A stretch of 64,000 bases of DNA from the NCBI GenBank assembly GCA_963768715.1, contig CAVYJC010000006.1, positions 90,846 to 154,845 on the forward strand, written 5' to 3'. The stretch comes from DATKEJ01 sp963768715 (GTDB taxonomy: Bacteria; Bacteroidota; Rhodothermia; Rhodothermales; DATKEJ01). The notes beneath the pieces were generated by a model that was not told where the DNA came from, ran no database searches, and saw nothing but the letters and a program-made list of their open reading frames with translations. Positions 24,507 through 34,154 of the stretch are shown here, in pieces; position 1 is the first letter of the stretch, and each line of letters starts with the position of its first letter. Made by a program: the position numbers and the translations under genes.

Positions 24507-25889
24507 TCAGGTGGCAGGTGCTGCGGCTAGGGGAGCGTCCCCGATCCCAGGCCAGATTCTGATCACGCCCAACAAGGCGCGGACGGTAATCCAGGCGACT
24601 GTCGCCAGCCAAATAAGGCGGAGAGCATCCTCGCCCGAGGTGTCGATCGAGAGCAGCAGCCCCACGCCCACCGCTGTGGAGATGATCATCGCGTTCCGGA
24701 GGAAGGCGTAATCGCCGGTTCCCCAGTGGATTCCGTCCGTTCCGAAACTGAGCGCATTCAGCGGCTGGCTTATCGCCGCGAGCCACCAGGCAACGTGGAA
24801 GGCGTCCGTCGCCGCGGGTGGAACCAGGAGCACAACCGCCGCCTGGGTGCCGATCCACATGATCAGTCCAAGGACTACGCCTGTACCGAAACTCCACGCG
24901 CATACGTAGCCGGCCACACGACGCGCGAGCCCTACCTGGCCGCCACCATAGAAATAGCCGATCAGACTTTGCCCGCTGATGGCAAACGAATCGAGAAACA
25001 GTGCAGTAAACACCCAGACCTGCCTGATCGCCTGGTGCGCTGCGCCGCCTTCGGCCCCGATCAGCGTCGCGGATCGCGTTGCCATAAGAAGGAACAGAGA
25101 CAGGAGACCTGTTCGAACAAACAGGTCACTGCCAATCCGCATCAGGCGCTTAAGGAAGCGCAGGTCGGGCGATCCTAAACCGCCGAGGCGCGTGCGGATC
25201 GCGTTCATGCACCAGAAAGCGCCGATCCACTGGCCGACGATGGTCGCTGCGGCAGCCCCTCCAATACCGAACGAGGGCACGGGTCCGAGACCGAAGATCA
25301 AGACCGGATCGAGCACGATGTTGATGACATTAACCCCGACGGCGATTCTCAGCGGCGAACGCATGTCTTGCACGCCTCTCAGGAGCCCAAAAGCAACGAT
25401 CGTCACCAGCACGGCCGGCGCACCGAGCAGCCGCACGCGTATGTAGGTGACGGCGCCCGACAGCAGTTGGCCATCCGCTCCCATTGCCAGGGCAGCCTTT
25501 TCCGCGAACACCCATCCGATGACGATCGCGATAACGCCCAGCCCGGCCCCGAGCAAAAGCGCCGTAGCCATGAGCGACCGGGCGTTCTCGAAGTCGCGGC
25601 GGCCGACAGACTGAGCCGTTTCGGTCTGCGAACCAACCCCGAGGAAATTGAAAACCCAGAAGACGGAGGACAGCGTTATCGCGCCGACACCAAGTGACGC
25701 GAGCTCCGCGGCGCCGAGACGCGAAACGAATGCCGTGTCGACCAATCCCGTCAACGGCTCGGCAATCAACGAAAACAGCACAGGGAACGACAGCCCCACC
25801 AGGGTCCGGTTCGGGGCCTTGACGAATGGATGGTCGACCGAATCGACGTGGTCTCCGTCTGACACCGTGCGTTGACTTCCGTTGCTCAT
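24507..25889 (-). CDS. MATE family efflux transporter (DinF-like), 460 aa
   Basis: Polytopic membrane protein with about twelve hydrophobic segments and two related halves. The first helix region reads LVGLSFPVLFSLIAEPLTGL, then VDTAFVSRLGAAELASLGVG, the usual MATE opening in which a P and D face the substrate path. The second half starts near residue 235. The family exports cationic drugs or metabolites in exchange for Na+ or H+; the order of motifs suits the DinF/NorM branch. A 178-bp divergent spacer separates it from the first LVIVD gene. Confidence 0.85.
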   Translation of the reverse strand: MSNGSQRTVSDGDHVDSVDHPFVKAPNRTLVGLSFPVLFSLIAEPLTGLVDTAFVSRLGAAELASLGVGAITLSSVFWVFNFLGVGSQTETAQSVGRRDFENARSLMATALLLGAGLGVIAIVIGWVFAEKAALAMGADGQLLSGAVTYIRVRLLGAPAVLVTIVAFGLLRGVQDMRSPLRIAVGVNVINIVLDPVLIFGLGPVPSFGIGGAAAATIVGQWIGAFWCMNAIRTRLGGLGSPDLRFLKRLMRIGSDLFVRTGLLSLFLLMATRSATLIGAEGGAAHQAIRQVWVFTALFLDSFAISGQSLIGYFYGGGQVGLARRVAGYVCAWSFGTGVVLGLIMWIGTQAAVVLLVPPAATDAFHVAWWLAAISQPLNALSFGTDGIHWGTGDYAFLRNAMIISTAVGVGLLLSIDTSGEDALRLIWLATVAWITVRALLGVIRIWPGIGDAPLAAAPAT

Positions 25890-26067
25890 CTCCCAGGCAG
25901 CTCAGCGTTTGGGGGCATCGACATGGATCTTCGACCCCCGAACCGTGATGGTCAGGGAGAATATCGCGTGGGCAGATCAAAGAAAACTGCTGCACATGAC
26001 GCTTCGCGCAGCCAGGGGGACGTTGCCTTTCGCAGAAGGAATGGTTAACCTGATTATTCTATCCACC

Positions 26068-27333
26068 ATGCAAGCGGACAAAATGCTTAGAACGGCAAGA
26101 GGCATCGGCCTCGCACTAGTCCTGACGCCGTCCATTCTCGTTAACCCTGCGCAGGGCCAGGAGCCCGGCTCGGCGACACGCAACCTTCAGGTCGAAAGTC
26201 GAACGACAGCCGAAGTGCTGTCGACCCTGGGCGAACTGACTGCCGTCGCGCTCGATCAGTCCCCGGACCGAAACTACGCGTACGTCGGGGGCCATCACGG
26301 ATGGGCTGTCATCGATATCTCCGACCCTGGTGCGCCCAGATTGCGCCATTCCAGCCCGACCGACGGTCCCGTTTCGGACCTAACCCATTTCCAGCTCGAC
26401 GAAAAAACGTTCGCGGCCGTCGCTACGGATGGACGGATCGAGGTGTTCGACGTAACCGACCTGACCGACGATCGGGCGCCCGCCTCTGTCGGCTCGACGC
26501 CGGGCGGAACGATGGCGAGCGTTTTCGCTTACCGCCATTCTTCCGGGGCAACGCTTCTCATTGTCACGGCGGGAGGCGACGCTGTCCTTTACGATGCCGC
26601 CTCTGTTGTCACGGGCCACCCCGTCGCCGTGGGATCGATTCCTACGCCGCCGCAGCCCGATCCTGAACTGCATGGCTACGACCGGGCGTACGCCGCATAC
26701 CATGCCGCCACCGAAACAGATCGCTTTTACGGAGCGGGCGCCGGGGGTTACCACGTCTTCGACATCACCCACCCCGACTCAGCCGTCTATATCACGTCGG
26801 CAATGCCGGCTGCGGTCAGGCGGGGACACATGGTCAGTGCGACGCCGGATGGTCAATATCTGCTGGCGGGCGCCGAGTATAGGGCCGCGCCGCTGCGCAT
26901 TTTCAATCTGCAGCCTGCACTGGATGGAAGCCTGCCCGTCATTAGAACATCAGACGGAGCGTGGACCGACGACTGGACAAGCTTTCTGATTGCACACGAG
27001 ATCCGCTGGCCGTTCGTATTCGTCGCATCGGGCGAACAGGGTCTTCAGATCTTCGATATGCGGGATCCTGAGAATCCATTCACCTATGGATACCTCCGCA
27101 CATCGTCCGCTGCGACCGGATCCATTGATGATCATTTCACCGACGTCAATGGAGCGGTCGATGTGGACGTCCGAAACTCGGATGGTCTGATCGCCGTCGT
27201 CGACCGCCAGACGGGCCTCTGGCTGGTTCGGCTCGAAGCTTTCCAGGGATGGGATGGTCGCGGCTACGGAATGCCAAATATCTCGTCCGTGCAGCATTGG
27301 ATGGGCGGTCCGGATGGAACGACAAGCTTTTAG
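26068..27333 (+). CDS. Secreted LVIVD-repeat beta-propeller protein 1, 421 aa
   Basis: Start chosen at 26068 (MQADKMLRTARGIGLALVL...), which gives a signal peptide ending near AQGQE; the frame is open to 25882 but that overlaps the divergent MATE promoter region. The mature part has repeating strands of LVIVD type (YVGGHHGWAVIDISDPGAPR, IEVFDVTDL, YHVFDITHPD, LQIFDMRDPENPF, GLIAVVDRQTGLWLVRLE), giving a beta-propeller. It is the most diverged of three tandem paralogues (26068, 27341, 28759); DGRYFxGAGxGGYxVFD and PLRIFNLQPALDG blocks are shared. Probably an exported binding or scaffolding protein; no catalytic residues can be assigned. Confidence 0.8.
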   Translation: MQADKMLRTARGIGLALVLTPSILVNPAQGQEPGSATRNLQVESRTTAEVLSTLGELTAVALDQSPDRNYAYVGGHHGWAVIDISDPGAPRLRHSSPTDGPVSDLTHFQLDEKTFAAVATDGRIEVFDVTDLTDDRAPASVGSTPGGTMASVFAYRHSSGATLLIVTAGGDAVLYDAASVVTGHPVAVGSIPTPPQPDPELHGYDRAYAAYHAATETDRFYGAGAGGYHVFDITHPDSAVYITSAMPAAVRRGHMVSATPDGQYLLAGAEYRAAPLRIFNLQPALDGSLPVIRTSDGAWTDDWTSFLIAHEIRWPFVFVASGEQGLQIFDMRDPENPFTYGYLRTSSAATGSIDDHFTDVNGAVDVDVRNSDGLIAVVDRQTGLWLVRLEAFQGWDGRGYGMPNISSVQHWMGGPDGTTSF

Positions 27334-27340
27334 CACAGTC

Positions 27341-28732
27341 ATGAAGAACTCGATTCTACGTTTGGTCCCGATCCTTATTTGGACGGTTTCAACGGCAGCT
27401 TACCTAAATGCACAGGGCATCAAGCAGCCGCACCATCCGCCACCCCCCGGCGAGCGCGGAAGTCCGAACATGCACGTGCTGTCGCACATTCCTCTCGGTG
27501 AGCCTGAGTCCGTTTCGGACATTGAAATCGAGCAGGACATGAGCCGGCCCTATGCCTATGTGGCCAGACGCGAGGGTTCGATCGGGTACGACGTGATCGA
27601 TCTCAGCGATCCGGCACATGCACGCGTTCTCGTTCGCTGGCGCATCGACGACGAGGACCTGCATCAGGGCGGCGCCATGGATGGACGCTACTTCAAGCAT
27701 GAGGGACGGTATTATTACGTCCAGTCCTTCCAGTTTCGCCAGGGAGGACCCGACTCAGACGTCGGGGCCATCGTTTTCGACGTGACCGATCTTCCAACCT
27801 CAGGAACTGTCAAAGAGGTCGGCCGCATCCGGCAGCCCGAAACCCCGGGCGGGTTCCACAACATCTTCGTCTACAAGCACTCTTCCGGCAAACCGCTGCT
27901 GTTTGCAACCTCGGGGTCGTATGCCAAGGTCTTCGACCTGGACATGTTTCTCAAGGGAAATCGCACGGAGATGGACAAGTACACGACCGACGAACAGACC
28001 AGAGCTCTCGTCGGACGCATACCGCTCGGGCCAACGCCGCATCCCTACTCTACCGGCTATCACGACTTCTATATCGCTTATCACCCGGAATCGGGTCAGG
28101 ATCGGTTCTACGGAGCCGGTGGAAGCGGATACTACGTATTTGACGTCACCGACCTCAAAAATCCGAAAGTTCTGGCGACCGTACTGAACGTCCCGGGTGT
28201 CGCCTGGGGCCACACGTTTACGCCGTCGCCCGACGGCCGGTACGCGATCGGCGAAACCGAGTGGCAGTATCAACCCCTTCGCATCTTCGACCTCAAGCCG
28301 GCACTCGACGGCGAAGTCGACAACATCGATCATGCCATTTCAGCCTGGCATGCAGACTGGACGGCGCTGGCCCACAATCACGAGGTGCGCTGGCCGTACG
28401 TGTTCGTCTCGGCGTATGAGTCGGGGTTGTCTGTGTTCTCGATGGAGGATCCGAAGAATCCGACGACCATCGCCTATTACGACACCTACGACGGTCCTCA
28501 CAATCCCCGATCGGCGCGCCGCCCGGAGAGTCCGTACACCTGGGGCATCTACAACGGCGCCTGGGGCGTCGACGTGCGGAATGCGGACGGCCTGATCGTC
28601 GTCAGTGATCTGACAACAGGTTTCTGGGCGCTGAAGATGGACGGCTTCGATGGTTGGAATGGCGAGGCCTACGGCGTTCCCAACATATCGAGCGTGCAGG
28701 ATTGGGACCACGGTCCCCTCGGATCGAACTAA
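27341..28732 (+). CDS. Secreted LVIVD-repeat beta-propeller protein 2, 463 aa
   Basis: ATG at 27341 opens a signal peptide (MKNSILRLVPILIWTVSTAA...LNAQ). Repeats include YDVIDLSDPAHARVLVRWRI, IVFDVTDLPTSGTVKEV, YVFDVTDLKNPKVLATVLNV and LSVFSMEDPKNPTTIAYYDT. Histidine-rich positions are conserved with the third copy (GGFHNIFVYKHSSGK, TGYHDFYIAYH, WGHTFTPSPDGR, AHNHEVRWPYVF), so a metal or cofactor site is conceivable. Only 7 bp separate it from the preceding paralogue, and 26 bp from the next, so the three are one transcription unit. Confidence 0.82.
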   Translation: MKNSILRLVPILIWTVSTAAYLNAQGIKQPHHPPPPGERGSPNMHVLSHIPLGEPESVSDIEIEQDMSRPYAYVARREGSIGYDVIDLSDPAHARVLVRWRIDDEDLHQGGAMDGRYFKHEGRYYYVQSFQFRQGGPDSDVGAIVFDVTDLPTSGTVKEVGRIRQPETPGGFHNIFVYKHSSGKPLLFATSGSYAKVFDLDMFLKGNRTEMDKYTTDEQTRALVGRIPLGPTPHPYSTGYHDFYIAYHPESGQDRFYGAGGSGYYVFDVTDLKNPKVLATVLNVPGVAWGHTFTPSPDGRYAIGETEWQYQPLRIFDLKPALDGEVDNIDHAISAWHADWTALAHNHEVRWPYVFVSAYESGLSVFSMEDPKNPTTIAYYDTYDGPHNPRSARRPESPYTWGIYNGAWGVDVRNADGLIVVSDLTTGFWALKMDGFDGWNGEAYGVPNISSVQDWDHGPLGSN

Positions 28733-28758
28733 GCACAAACCACGGAGACTTTCTTACG

Positions 28759-30081
28759 ATGAAGACGGCGATTTTTGCGTTCGCGATGCTCGTTGGCGCC
28801 AGTTCACTCACTTTTGGTCAGGGGAGCCCGCTCTGGAGTCCGCTCGAGCCCGGATCCGACAACATCACCGTAGTGGGGCATCTCCCGCTCGGTCCGAGAC
28901 TCAGCGTGGCAGACATGGACATGGAGCAGGATCTCGACCGGCCGTACGTCTACGTATCCCGCATGGTTTACGGAGACGCCGGAGACAAGGGAACCGACAT
29001 TATCAGCATCGCCGATCCCACCCATCCCAAGCTACTTTTGGGTTGGCGCATCGAGAACGAGGACCTTCATCTACCCACCGGCGGGATGGACGTGAAGACC
29101 TTCAAGCTAGGCGATCGCCACTACGTCGTTCAGTCGTATCAGTTCGGCCAAGGTGGCCCCGACACAGACCTCGGGGCGGTGATTCTCGACGTGACGGGGC
29201 TGCCCGATCCAAATTCCGTCAAGGAAGTCGCGCGCATCCGTGAACCCGGCCTGCCGGGCGGGTTCCACAACATTTTTGTTTACAAGCATTCGAACGGGAA
29301 AGTCCTGCTCTTCAGCACAGTATCGGGGCCATTCGCGAACGTTTACGATCTCGCACTCGCCGTAAAGAACAAAGGCAAGGATGCGCTCATAGCCCGCGTC
29401 CCGAATACGTTCGGACCGCAATCGACGCGCGGTTACCATGATTTCTACGTGGGGTATCACGTGCAGTCCGAAACCGACAGGTTTTACGGAGGTGGACAGG
29501 GTGGATACTTCGTCTACGACATCACGGATCTCGACAATCCGAAGCTCCTGACAATGCTGACCGGCATACGCGGCGTCGACCGTGGGCACACGTTTACACC
29601 CACGCCTGACGGCCGTTACGCCGTTGCGGAGGTCGAGTATCAGTATGCGCCGCTGCGGATTTTCGACATGAAGCCCGGGCTCGATGGCGAAGTGGAGAAC
29701 ATTCGTGAGCCGATAGGGGCGTGGACGGCCGACTGGAGAAACCTAACGCATAACCACGAAGTTCGTTGGCCGTACGTGTTCGTGTCCGGTTACCTCGACG
29801 GACTGCAGGTCTTCGACATGCGTGATCCGACCAATCCCGTGACCGTTGCGTATTACGACACGTATCTTGGCCCGCCGAACACGGACCGCTACGGGATGTT
29901 TCAGGGTGCATTCGGCGTGGACGTCAGGAATGCCGACGGGCTGATCGCGTTGAGCGACATGTCCACCGGCCTCTGGCTCTTCCGAATGGACGGATTTGCA
30001 GGATGGAACGGCGAGCAGTGGGGCGTCCCGAACGTTTCCAGTGTTCAGAATTGGGACAGTGGGCCCGCAATGAGCCCGTAA
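28759..30081 (+). CDS. Secreted LVIVD-repeat beta-propeller protein 3, 440 aa
   Basis: ATG at 28759 gives MKTAIFAFAMLVGASSLTFG, a signal peptide. It is closest to copy 2: GGFHNIFVYKHSNGK, RGYHDFYVGYH, RGHTFTPTPDGRYAV, THNHEVRWPYVFVSG and the C-terminal GVPNVSSVQNWDSG all align. Repeat strands of the VFDMRDPTNPVTVAYYDTY kind indicate a propeller. The conserved His motifs in copies 2 and 3, and their weaker form in copy 1, are the best clue to function. A small exported protein follows after 5 bp. Confidence 0.82.
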   Translation: MKTAIFAFAMLVGASSLTFGQGSPLWSPLEPGSDNITVVGHLPLGPRLSVADMDMEQDLDRPYVYVSRMVYGDAGDKGTDIISIADPTHPKLLLGWRIENEDLHLPTGGMDVKTFKLGDRHYVVQSYQFGQGGPDTDLGAVILDVTGLPDPNSVKEVARIREPGLPGGFHNIFVYKHSNGKVLLFSTVSGPFANVYDLALAVKNKGKDALIARVPNTFGPQSTRGYHDFYVGYHVQSETDRFYGGGQGGYFVYDITDLDNPKLLTMLTGIRGVDRGHTFTPTPDGRYAVAEVEYQYAPLRIFDMKPGLDGEVENIREPIGAWTADWRNLTHNHEVRWPYVFVSGYLDGLQVFDMRDPTNPVTVAYYDTYLGPPNTDRYGMFQGAFGVDVRNADGLIALSDMSTGLWLFRMDGFAGWNGEQWGVPNVSSVQNWDSGPAMSP

Positions 30082-30086
30082 GTGAA

Positions 30087-30644
30087 ATGAGACGAGCGGC
30101 GATAGTTATAGGAGCACTCCTGTTGGTTTCCGGATGGACGACCGACCGGCCCGTCGTGTCGGATCGGGACGCGGAGATGGTCTGCGCAACGACGGATCCA
30201 CCCGTCTACTACGCGATTGATCTCGTGTCGACCAAACGATTGCCCGGTACCCGGCTGGCATCGGGCACGGTCGACCTGACCTTCCAATCGTCACCATTCG
30301 GCATCGCCGTCGGGAGCGGCGGCCACTACCGCTATGATCTCTCCGGAAGAATTCGGGGATTGAAGCCCCCGAAGAGTGGCGTTTACGTCGTGTGGCTGTC
30401 GAAGCCTAATCTCGATGAAGTACGTCAGGTTGGTATGCTTGACGACGCGATGTCGTTTGAAGCGGAGGTCGAATGGCAGAAATTTCTCGTCATCGTGACG
30501 CTGGAGGACTCCTTTGATCCAGAGCAGCCGCGGTGGCAGGGTCCCGTTGCACTTCGCGGCCTGTCGCGAAGCGGGAGGATGCACACCATGGCCGGTCATG
30601 GTCCGTTTCAGGCGGAGCCGTGCGCCTTTTACGGTTATAAGTGA
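30087..30644 (+). CDS. Exported protein of unknown function in the LVIVD/multicopper oxidase operon, 185 aa
   Basis: I do not recognise this protein with confidence. The start at 30087 (MRRAAIVIGALLLVSGWTTD) provides a signal peptide. The mature part is one beta-rich domain: YRYDLSGRIRGLKPPKSGVY, VVWLSKPNLDEVRQVGMLDD, then VEWQKFLVIVTLEDSFDPEQ and a Gly/His segment (MHTMAGHGPFQAEPCAFYG). This resembles the extracellular domain of anti-sigma-K-like proteins, which also contain a 'vyvvWL' strand, but the N-terminal parts of those are missing. Its place, 5 bp after LVIVD protein 3 and 25 bp before the multicopper oxidase, ties it to that system. Confidence 0.65.
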   Translation: MRRAAIVIGALLLVSGWTTDRPVVSDRDAEMVCATTDPPVYYAIDLVSTKRLPGTRLASGTVDLTFQSSPFGIAVGSGGHYRYDLSGRIRGLKPPKSGVYVVWLSKPNLDEVRQVGMLDDAMSFEAEVEWQKFLVIVTLEDSFDPEQPRWQGPVALRGLSRSGRMHTMAGHGPFQAEPCAFYGYK

Positions 30645-30669
30645 TCGATCGGAGAAGCGAAGATTGGAG

Positions 30670-32373
30670 ATGTTGAATCCGCGATACCTTGTATTCGTGT
30701 GCCTGCTGCTGCCTGTCCATCGCGTGTTTGGGCAAGCTCACATGGGGCATATGATGCACCATGGCATGGCAAGCGACACTTTGGATGCGACTTGGCGCAT
30801 GCCTCCGATGGACATGGCAATGCCCATGATCCCCGGGATCGAGCATGAAGTGCCTGTTGTATCGCCCTTCCTTCCATCCTCGCCGATCCCTCGTTCCGAG
30901 CTTCCCAAGGCAGCCGAACGCGCCATCGTGGAACTGGCAGACGGAGACACCCTCCGCATGGAAGCCGCCCTCGTCACGAAGACCATCGCCGGCAAGACGC
31001 TCACGATGTACGGTTACAACGGGCAGATTCCCGGTCCATTGATCCACGTCAAGCAGGCCTCCAAGATCTACGTCCAGTTCGTAAACAACATCGAGCTCCC
31101 AACTACCATTCATTGGCACGGCCTGCGCCATGACAACCGTTTTGACGGGGTTCCGGGCATTACACAGGCACCAATCGAACAGGGACAGTCGTTCCTCTAC
31201 GAGGTCTCGTTTCCGGACGCAGGCATCTACTGGTACCATCCGCATGTGAGAGAAGACATCGAGCAGGACCTCGGTCTGTATGGCAACATGCTCGTGGATG
31301 CGCTGGAGCCCGACTACTACAGTCCGGCCAACAGGGAAGAAGTTCTCATACTCGACGATTTATTGCTGGACGACGCGGGGCCCATCCCCTGGGGCAAGGA
31401 AGCCCCCACCCACACCCTGATGGGTCGTTTCGGAAACGTCATGCTGGTAAACGGCGACCCGAACCATTCCATGACGTTTCGAACGGGAGACGTGGTCCGG
31501 TTCTTTCTGACGAATGTGGCCAATGCCAGGACGTTCAACGTCACGTTTGGCGGCTATCCCATAAAGGTCATCGGATCGGATGTCAGTCGTTTCGAAAGGG
31601 AGGCCTGGGTGGAGAGCGTGCCCATTGCGCCGGCAGAACGATACATCGTGGAGGTGAACTTCGACCATCCGGGTGCGGCGGCGATGACGAATTCGATCAT
31701 GGCCGTCAATCACTTCCGCGGTGAGTTCTACCCGCACGTCGATACGCTCAGCACGATCCATGTTTCAGACGAGCCCGCGGAGACGGACTACACCGACTCG
31801 TTTCAGAAGCTGCGCGAATACACGGCCGTTCAGGACGACATCGACGCGTTCCGTCCCTATTTCGACAAACCGGTCGACATTCACCTGGAGCTAGGCCTCA
31901 GGGTCGATAACCTTCCCGTGCCTATCGTGATGGCGATGCAAATCGATACGCTCTACGTTCCCCCGATGGAGTGGAACGACGCCATGCCGATGATGAACTG
32001 GCTCGCGACGGGAAAACAGCTGGAGTGGTTTCTTCGTGACCAGGACACCGGTTTGCAGAACATGGCCATCGACTGGCACTTCAAGGTGGGCGACGTCGTG
32101 AAAATGCGTCTGTTCAACAATCCGCACACGCTCCACCCGATGAACCATCCCATCCACATCCACGGCCAACGCTTTCTGGTTCTCGAGATGGACGGCGTCA
32201 AGAATCAAAACCTCGTTTGGAAGGACACCGCTATCGTGCCCGTTGGATCGACCATGGATATCCTCGTCGACATGTCGAATCCCGGAACGTGGATGATGCA
32301 CTGCCACATCGCCGAGCACTTGCATGCCGGAATGATGCTGGCATTCACAGTCGCTCCCGACTCGACGAACTGA
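30670..32373 (+). CDS. Secreted multicopper oxidase, 567 aa
   Basis: ATG 30670 starts a signal peptide (MLNPRYLVFVCLLLPVHRVFG) followed by a Met/His-rich stretch (AHMGHMMHHGM, MPPMDMAMPM) that could bind copper. All four copper-binding blocks are present: HWHG at residue 148, HPH at about 190, HPMNHPIHIHG from 489 and HCHIAEHLHAGMM from 544, giving type 1, 2 and 3 sites with an axial Met. Three cupredoxin domains fit the length. These enzymes oxidise Cu(I), Fe(II), Mn(II) or phenols with reduction of O2 to water. Last gene of the LVIVD operon. Confidence 0.9.
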   Translation: MLNPRYLVFVCLLLPVHRVFGQAHMGHMMHHGMASDTLDATWRMPPMDMAMPMIPGIEHEVPVVSPFLPSSPIPRSELPKAAERAIVELADGDTLRMEAALVTKTIAGKTLTMYGYNGQIPGPLIHVKQASKIYVQFVNNIELPTTIHWHGLRHDNRFDGVPGITQAPIEQGQSFLYEVSFPDAGIYWYHPHVREDIEQDLGLYGNMLVDALEPDYYSPANREEVLILDDLLLDDAGPIPWGKEAPTHTLMGRFGNVMLVNGDPNHSMTFRTGDVVRFFLTNVANARTFNVTFGGYPIKVIGSDVSRFEREAWVESVPIAPAERYIVEVNFDHPGAAAMTNSIMAVNHFRGEFYPHVDTLSTIHVSDEPAETDYTDSFQKLREYTAVQDDIDAFRPYFDKPVDIHLELGLRVDNLPVPIVMAMQIDTLYVPPMEWNDAMPMMNWLATGKQLEWFLRDQDTGLQNMAIDWHFKVGDVVKMRLFNNPHTLHPMNHPIHIHGQRFLVLEMDGVKNQNLVWKDTAIVPVGSTMDILVDMSNPGTWMMHCHIAEHLHAGMMLAFTVAPDSTN

Positions 32374-32397
32374 CTCGGTCCAGAACACAAGCGTGAC

Positions 32398-33222
32398 GTG
32401 CGGCGGACTCCACTTGCCATAGCTAAGCTCGAAGAAGCGCGTCAGGCTGCCATGACCGTTGAGGCTGCATTGGAGTCTGAGCCGATCGCCGGTGGATGGA
32501 TGTCGTACGGCGGCAGAGACAGCTGGATGAACCAGGCGGTAGGTCTGGGGCTGAGCGGACCGGTTGAACCGGGTGAAGTCGACCGACTCATCGACTTCTA
32601 CACGTCCAGAGGTATCGAGCCGAAAGTGGAGTTGTGTCCCTTTGCAGACCACAGTCTCGTAACGGCTCTTTCCGATCATGGATTCCGGATTCGAGAGTTC
32701 GAGAACGTGATGGCGAGAACCCAGAAGAAAGACGAAGACTTGAGGGCGCTGCTCCCTCACGGTTGGCCGGAGGGACTGGAGATCCTCCCCGTCGACGTGT
32801 TGGACGAAGATCAGCTCGAAATCTTTATCGACGTCTCGACGAGCGGCTTCAGACCCGTCGGATCACCGGTTTCGTCCTCATTGAGGCAATCCACTCTTGG
32901 CTACGTCACGCGCCCGCGATGCCTCTCGTTCCTTGCTATGATGGATGGTCGCCCGGCCGCCGGCTCAGGGCTCGACATCGGCGCCAAGGTGGGCTGCCTG
33001 ATGGGCACGAGCGTGCTACCGGACTGGCGAGGCATCGGTATTCAGGCCGCTCTGATCATCCATCGGCTGAACGTGCTCCGGCAACGCGGCATCCTCCTGG
33101 CATGCATTCACTCCCTTCCAGGCATCCCGACCGAGCGAAATGCGACGCGCCTTGGTTTTTCGATGGCTTATACTAAAGCTATTATGGTGAAGCCCGGTAA
33201 AGGCCTCGCATCATCACCGTGA
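32398..33222 (+). CDS. GNAT-family N-acetyltransferase, 274 aa
   Basis: GTG start at 32398. Two domains: an N-terminal part that looks like a degenerate GNAT fold, and a C-terminal acetyltransferase with the acetyl-CoA loop in SVLPDWRGIGIQAALIIHRL (R-G-x-G-x-Q at about residues 213-218) and a late ERNATRLGFSMAYTKAIM strand. The GNAT fold acetylates amines of small molecules or proteins; the substrate is unknown. It follows the multicopper oxidase by 24 bp and the PfkB kinase begins 2 bp after its stop. Confidence 0.78.
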   Translation: MRRTPLAIAKLEEARQAAMTVEAALESEPIAGGWMSYGGRDSWMNQAVGLGLSGPVEPGEVDRLIDFYTSRGIEPKVELCPFADHSLVTALSDHGFRIREFENVMARTQKKDEDLRALLPHGWPEGLEILPVDVLDEDQLEIFIDVSTSGFRPVGSPVSSSLRQSTLGYVTRPRCLSFLAMMDGRPAAGSGLDIGAKVGCLMGTSVLPDWRGIGIQAALIIHRLNVLRQRGILLACIHSLPGIPTERNATRLGFSMAYTKAIMVKPGKGLASSP

Positions 33223-33224
33223 TT

Positions 33225-34097
33225 ATGGCGAACACGATTGTCGGACTTGGAGAAGTTCTCTGGGATGTATTCCCGGAGGAGCGGCTACTGGGCGGCGCCC
33301 CGGCCAATGTCGCGTACAACGCCTCCGTTCTCGGAAATGTCGGAATTGTCGCCAGTCGCGTGGGTGACGACGATCTGGGGCACGATCTGAGAGATCAACT
33401 CGCTTCCAGAAACGTCGAAACCGGTTACATCCAGACCGATCCGTCTCACCCGACGGGAACCGTGAACGTGACCTTCTCAGACGGAGATCCGCGCTACGAG
33501 ATCGTCATCGACGTCGCCTGGGATTTCATCGAATGGACCGATGAATGGGAAGATCTCGCCGCGACCTGCCAGGCCGTCTGCTTCTCAACTCTCGCCCAAC
33601 GCAATGACGCATCGCGAGCTGCAATTGAGCATTTCCTCGAAGGAACAGCGCCGGACTGCCTCCGCGTGCTCGACATAAACCTGAGACCGCCCTTCGTCAA
33701 CGAAGACGTCCTTCGCAGCTCTATTGAGCATGCAAACGTTGTAAAATACAACTATCAGGAGAGCCTGTTTCTTAAGCGCCTGTTCTGGAAAGACGATTTT
33801 GAGCAGTGGCTGCTTGCCGAAGCGGGAATCGATGTCGTATGCGTGACACGTGGAGCGGAGGGATGCGACCTGTTCACCGGAGAGAACCATGCCTCAGCGG
33901 CTGCCGCGGCGATCGATACGAGTCGCGGCGATCCGGTCGGGGCTGGCGACGCTTTCTCTGCAGCCCTCATTGACGGCCTTTTGAAGAAGAGTCCTCTCGA
34001 AACGGTGGCGCAGCGCGCGAATCGGTATGCCGGTGTAGTGGCCTCGCTGAAAGGTGGGATGCCTGACATGCCGCCGCTGACCGACATCGGTGTCTGA
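33225..34097 (+). CDS. PfkB-family sugar kinase (fructokinase-like), 290 aa
   Basis: ATG at 33225 (MANTIVGLGEVLWDVFPEER); a GTG two codons earlier is possible. N-terminal ribokinase signature region GGAPANVAYNASVLG (residues about 24-38) binds the sugar; the second PfkB signature is at about residues 240-253 (RGDPVGAGDAFSAALIDG), with the catalytic Asp in GAGD. The sequence resembles fructokinases more than adenosine or ribokinases. Phosphorylates a sugar with ATP in the cytoplasm. Adjacent to the GNAT gene in the same direction, but no sugar transporter lies nearby. Confidence 0.85.
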   Translation: MANTIVGLGEVLWDVFPEERLLGGAPANVAYNASVLGNVGIVASRVGDDDLGHDLRDQLASRNVETGYIQTDPSHPTGTVNVTFSDGDPRYEIVIDVAWDFIEWTDEWEDLAATCQAVCFSTLAQRNDASRAAIEHFLEGTAPDCLRVLDINLRPPFVNEDVLRSSIEHANVVKYNYQESLFLKRLFWKDDFEQWLLAEAGIDVVCVTRGAEGCDLFTGENHASAAAAAIDTSRGDPVGAGDAFSAALIDGLLKKSPLETVAQRANRYAGVVASLKGGMPDMPPLTDIGV

Positions 34098-34154
34098 CAG
34101 TCCTCCTTGGCCTGACGGGGCAGCTCACGATTCCTCGAGCTCTGCCTGCAGGAA

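Noticed and set aside
25882..26067. Extension of LVIVD protein 1 upstream to 25882
   Set aside because: It would overlap the divergent MATE gene and place the signal peptide internally at residue 63.
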